Shown here piece after piece: positions 60,930 through 64,000 of a stretch of 64,000 nt of DNA (position 1 is its first letter; each line of letters starts with the position of its first letter). The DNA comes from Blastomyces gilchristii SLH14081. Its lineage: Eukaryota > Ascomycota > Eurotiomycetes > Onygenales > Ajellomycetaceae. The notes under the pieces were generated by a model that did not search any database, was not told the origin of the DNA, and was given only the letters and a program-made list of their open reading frames with translations. The stretch spans positions 5,057,747 through 5,121,746 of the forward strand of contig NW_003101682.1 of assembly GCF_000003855.2 (NCBI RefSeq), written 5' to 3'. The position numbers were made by a program, and so were the translations under genes.

Positions 60930-63900
60930 CAGTTCTCATCAGTCAAGAGCTGCTGTTTCAGATAATACAGAACTCAGAGTTCAGGTCAGACAATCATATC
61001 TGACTTATTTCACAAGATATTATCAGCTGCAGCTGTGAGGTCTCTCATTGAGAATATTCTCAATCTCTCATTCAAGCTCATTATCTTCTTCTATGATGCC
61101 TGACAGCTGTCAGTCAGAAGTCAGTTGAGAAGAGAATGAGTCAGTGATAGTGCAGCAGAGAAAGCTTGTGTGAAAGACATCATGAATTTCTGATAATGTG
61201 TCAAGACAGTAGTTATGACTATCTAGAACTTCTATCACTTTATATCTGATATGATGATAATCTAGTGTACAAGATGAATGTGTGATTTGTATATTTTTAA
61301 GATTCAATCATATCAGATCTTCTATCTTATATTATTCAGTGAGGTCTTGATGAACATTGATTCAATCTTCTTAATTCTATTTAGCACTTATCATGAAGGC
61401 TTCTGCTTAATCACAGGTGTCTCAGAGTTTCATTACTATATTATCAGTGATCTGGATCAGACTGCAGAGGTTCAGTGTGAACTATATAATCTCTAGAAGA
61501 TTCAACACTTTCATGTGATAACTGTGTGTAAGAAAGAATGAGCTTATATCTGTTAAAACAGCATCTCATTTATTGATAGCAATCTGTGCATGTAGAAGCA
61601 GATTATGTCAATCATCTTATAAGTAATTGTAGAACTTACAGAGATAATTCTTTACAGTCTGAATTATCTATTCTGACACATCATCAGTCTCAGAGTGATA
61701 GGCAGTTAACAGACAGTATATAATCTTGAGAACTTGACAGATTCTTGTTCAGAGAGTGCTCACAAATTGACAGTCTCAATTCAATACTATAAATCTCAGC
61801 AATTTATGCATTCAATAGAATGAGCTCTGTAGAAAAGCTGCAGTAACTTGTTCAGTATTTATCTTATTACAAGATTTCAATATTACACTCTTGCTTAATC
61901 AGTTCACAATGATCAGAATATTTCTACAATTCTTACTCTCAGAGAGATTAACAGTGAAGTCAATTGTCATATCTTATCAGATTCTATTAGAGATATTAAG
62001 TGATTTCAGTAGATCTTTTCTACAGTTCTTTCATGAGATGATAAAAGAATAATAATTACAGTTTCAAACAAAACATCTGATGCTGTTTGATATCTCAGAC
62101 TAGTAGAACTCTCAAGAGATCATTCAGTACAATTGTTCAAGACCTGAGTGACTGATTATATACAAATCATGCATCTCTTGCATTATCTGAGTGTGTAAGA
62201 ATTCAGAGTAGAGAACTCAACATCATTCACAGAACTGCAGAGTATTATTATTATTGATTAAGTATTCTAAGATGTCAGTTCTTATACATAGTTCTGAGAG
62301 AAATCAGAGTGCTTCTTGACATTCTGCTTCAGTGAGTACTTGAAGAAGTTCATCAGTTTGAGCTGTTGCATGCCATAATTCATTCAGTGTAGATTTGAAA
62401 GAAGTCAAGATATCAGTGTCAGTATTAGTATCAGTGTCAGTGACAGTTCAAAGAGAAGATGTTCTAATTGAAAAAGTGTGTATAGTGTCATGAGCTGTTC
62501 CATCTTGATTAACTAATATCTTCAGATTTAAGAGCCAGTGCTCTCAGTTCATTCAGTGAGTATCTGTTATATCAGATAGCATATCTTACTCTTGTTATAA
62601 GAGAGTATCTGTCATTGAGTTCTGACTGTCAGAATGATAGTATATTGTAAAATAAAAGCAGCTTAAGAACTCAGATCATTACATCTATTATTCAGTGAGT
62701 TTACAGATAGTTATGAAGTACTTGAGATTCTTATGATCTGTGATTATCTCAAATTCAGAGATACTTTGAAGTTCAGAGTCTCATTCTTTTAGACAGTGTA
62801 CAATTGTGAGAAGTTTCTTATCATAGATCTTATAGTTGCATTCAGCAGAACTCAGTTTCTTAGACATGAAGACACATGATCATAAGACATCTTTATTATC
62901 ATATTATAATATAGCTTCTTCTGTGACATAGTCAGAGAAATCAGCTTCAACAACTATCTTATAATTAGAATTGAATATTGTCAGTAGAGAGATAATAATG
63001 AACATCTTCTTTATCTATGTAAATGCAGCTTCAGTGTCTGCTGATCATTGAAATACTGAGTCTTTCTTAGTAAGTTCTGTAAGTGATCTTGTAATATCTA
63101 AGAAGTTTTGTATAAATTGCTGATAGAAGTTAGCAAATCTGATGAAGCTTTGTACATCTTTCACAGTGCATGAAGCCTCTCATTCAAGAATAGCAGAGAC
63201 CTTCTCAGAATTCATTCAGATTTCCTTGCCAGCTTCTATGATAAAGTCTAGATATTTTATACTTTTAATCTTAAAATCACACTTGTCTATGTCTATTAGC
63301 AGTTCTGCTTTCTGTAGTCATTGTAATATCTTTCACACATGTTCTTGATATTCTTTTCTGAATTCATCAGTGAAGATGAGAATGTCATTGAGATATGCAG
63401 ATGCAAATTCATCAAGAAAGTCTCAGAGTGCTCAGTTGATATACTTCTGAAATATACTGAGAGTATTAGCCAGTTCAAAAGATGTGACTACTCATTCAAA
63501 GAGATCATATCATGTTCAGAATGCTGTAAGTCACTCATCTTCTTCAGTAATGTAGATTTTATAAAATGCAGTAATAACATCTAACTCTGTGAATCATTGA
63601 GCTTGTCTGATGTGAGTTAGAGTTTCATTGATAAGAGATAAAGAATAACAGTTCTTTCTTATTAATCTGTTCAATTCTTGATAATTCACACAGAACTGAA
63701 GTTCTTCACCTGATTTCTTTGCAAAGAGAATAGAGGCTGCAGTGAAAGAGTTGCTAATATATATGAATTCTTTATTCAACAGATCATTGAGTGTCTTTCA
63801 AAGAAGAAGAAGTTCATCTCAAGACATATTATAAAGAGAGCTTCATGATGATTCAGAGTTCTTGTCATTCATCTTTTTCAACTTGATACTGTGATTCACT

Positions 63901-64000
63901 TCTGAACCTTGTAAGAGAGGTAGATTTATAACATTATTATCTTATCAGAAGACATCTAGATATTCATAATATTATTAAGAGAGTTTTATACAAGAATCTG
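60930..64000 (-). pseudogene. G4 pol: RT, RNase H, integrase, chromodomain
   Basis: Read leftward, RT appears at about 63900-63000 (ILFAKKSGEELQFCVNY near 63730), RNase H near 62900-62650 ([18 protein letters not shown], then ITDHKNLKYF), then integrase. Its end reads YKVIEVLDSHNY and DVFHTSFL at 61307-61110. The chromodomain lies near 61065-60960 (YLVK, then RYDCLT). Trp and Arg codons became TGA. CpG loss is strong and CpA is largely kept. Confidence 0.82.

Larger units (their letters stand above)
60600..64000 (-). mobile_element. G4: chromovirus, 3' part only
   Basis: A minus-strand Ty3/gypsy element inserted in T3. Its 3' LTR is at 60600 to about 60908, and pol runs leftward from the window end to about 60930. 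Its 5' half is outside the window. It differs in sequence from G1, G2 and G3. The spacer between pol and the 3' LTR is almost absent, so there is no room for the antisense frame found in the other three families. Confidence 0.88.

Overview
The window looks like nuclear chromosomal DNA of a filamentous ascomycete. Short introns, a cytochrome c peroxidase, a Dph4-type J protein and a PITH-domain thioredoxin all fit Eurotiomycetes. The sharp two-compartment base composition (ordinary DNA up to about 16.8 kb, then about 47 kb of very AT-rich DNA full of mutated LTR retrotransposons) recalls dimorphic Onygenales such as Blastomyces. That genus guess is inference from composition only.

Region 1 (1-16790) has normal base composition. 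Its first 10.4 kb hold no gene I can support, only homopolymer tracts, microsatellites and a recurring word (ACGGAGTA). Three real genes follow, all on the minus strand: a thioredoxin-like protein with a C-terminal PITH domain (12587-11204, 2 introns, 334 aa), a Dph4/Jjj3 diphthamide J protein (14426-13626) and mitochondrial cytochrome c peroxidase (16524-15184, 3 introns, 376 aa). The ccp1 upstream region carries a Yap1-like TTAGTCA and a CCAAT box. The AT-rich compartment starts only about 270 bp upstream of its ATG.

Region 2 (16791-64000) is a nest of mobile elements that can be unpacked with target-site duplications (TSDs). An outer element of unknown type (about 17037 onward) is hit by hAT copy T3 (from 17696). 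T3 is hit by chromovirus G1-plus (17757-60032, TSD tatct). G1-plus is hit by an inverted copy of itself, G1-minus (18440-53372, TSD ttata). G1-minus is hit by two hAT copies, T1 (19737-41544, TSD agtcttct) and T2 (45194-51049, TSD aatataac). T1 is hit by chromovirus G2 (20041-36052, two 536-bp LTRs), and G2 by gypsy element G3 (26925-35154, two 183-bp LTRs). T3 is hit again on its right side by chromovirus G4 (60600 to the window end).

All these elements are inactivated by a RIP-like C-to-T process. Here it appears to remove CpC/GpG and CpG first and CpA later, so Trp and Arg codons become TGA. The outer tens to 200 bp of most elements escaped. The elements do not cooperate with the three host genes. 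Points of interest are a Cys-rich antisense reading frame between pol and the 3' LTR in three different gypsy families, extra intron-containing genes inside the hAT element, and the way the mutation pattern stops at element edges.
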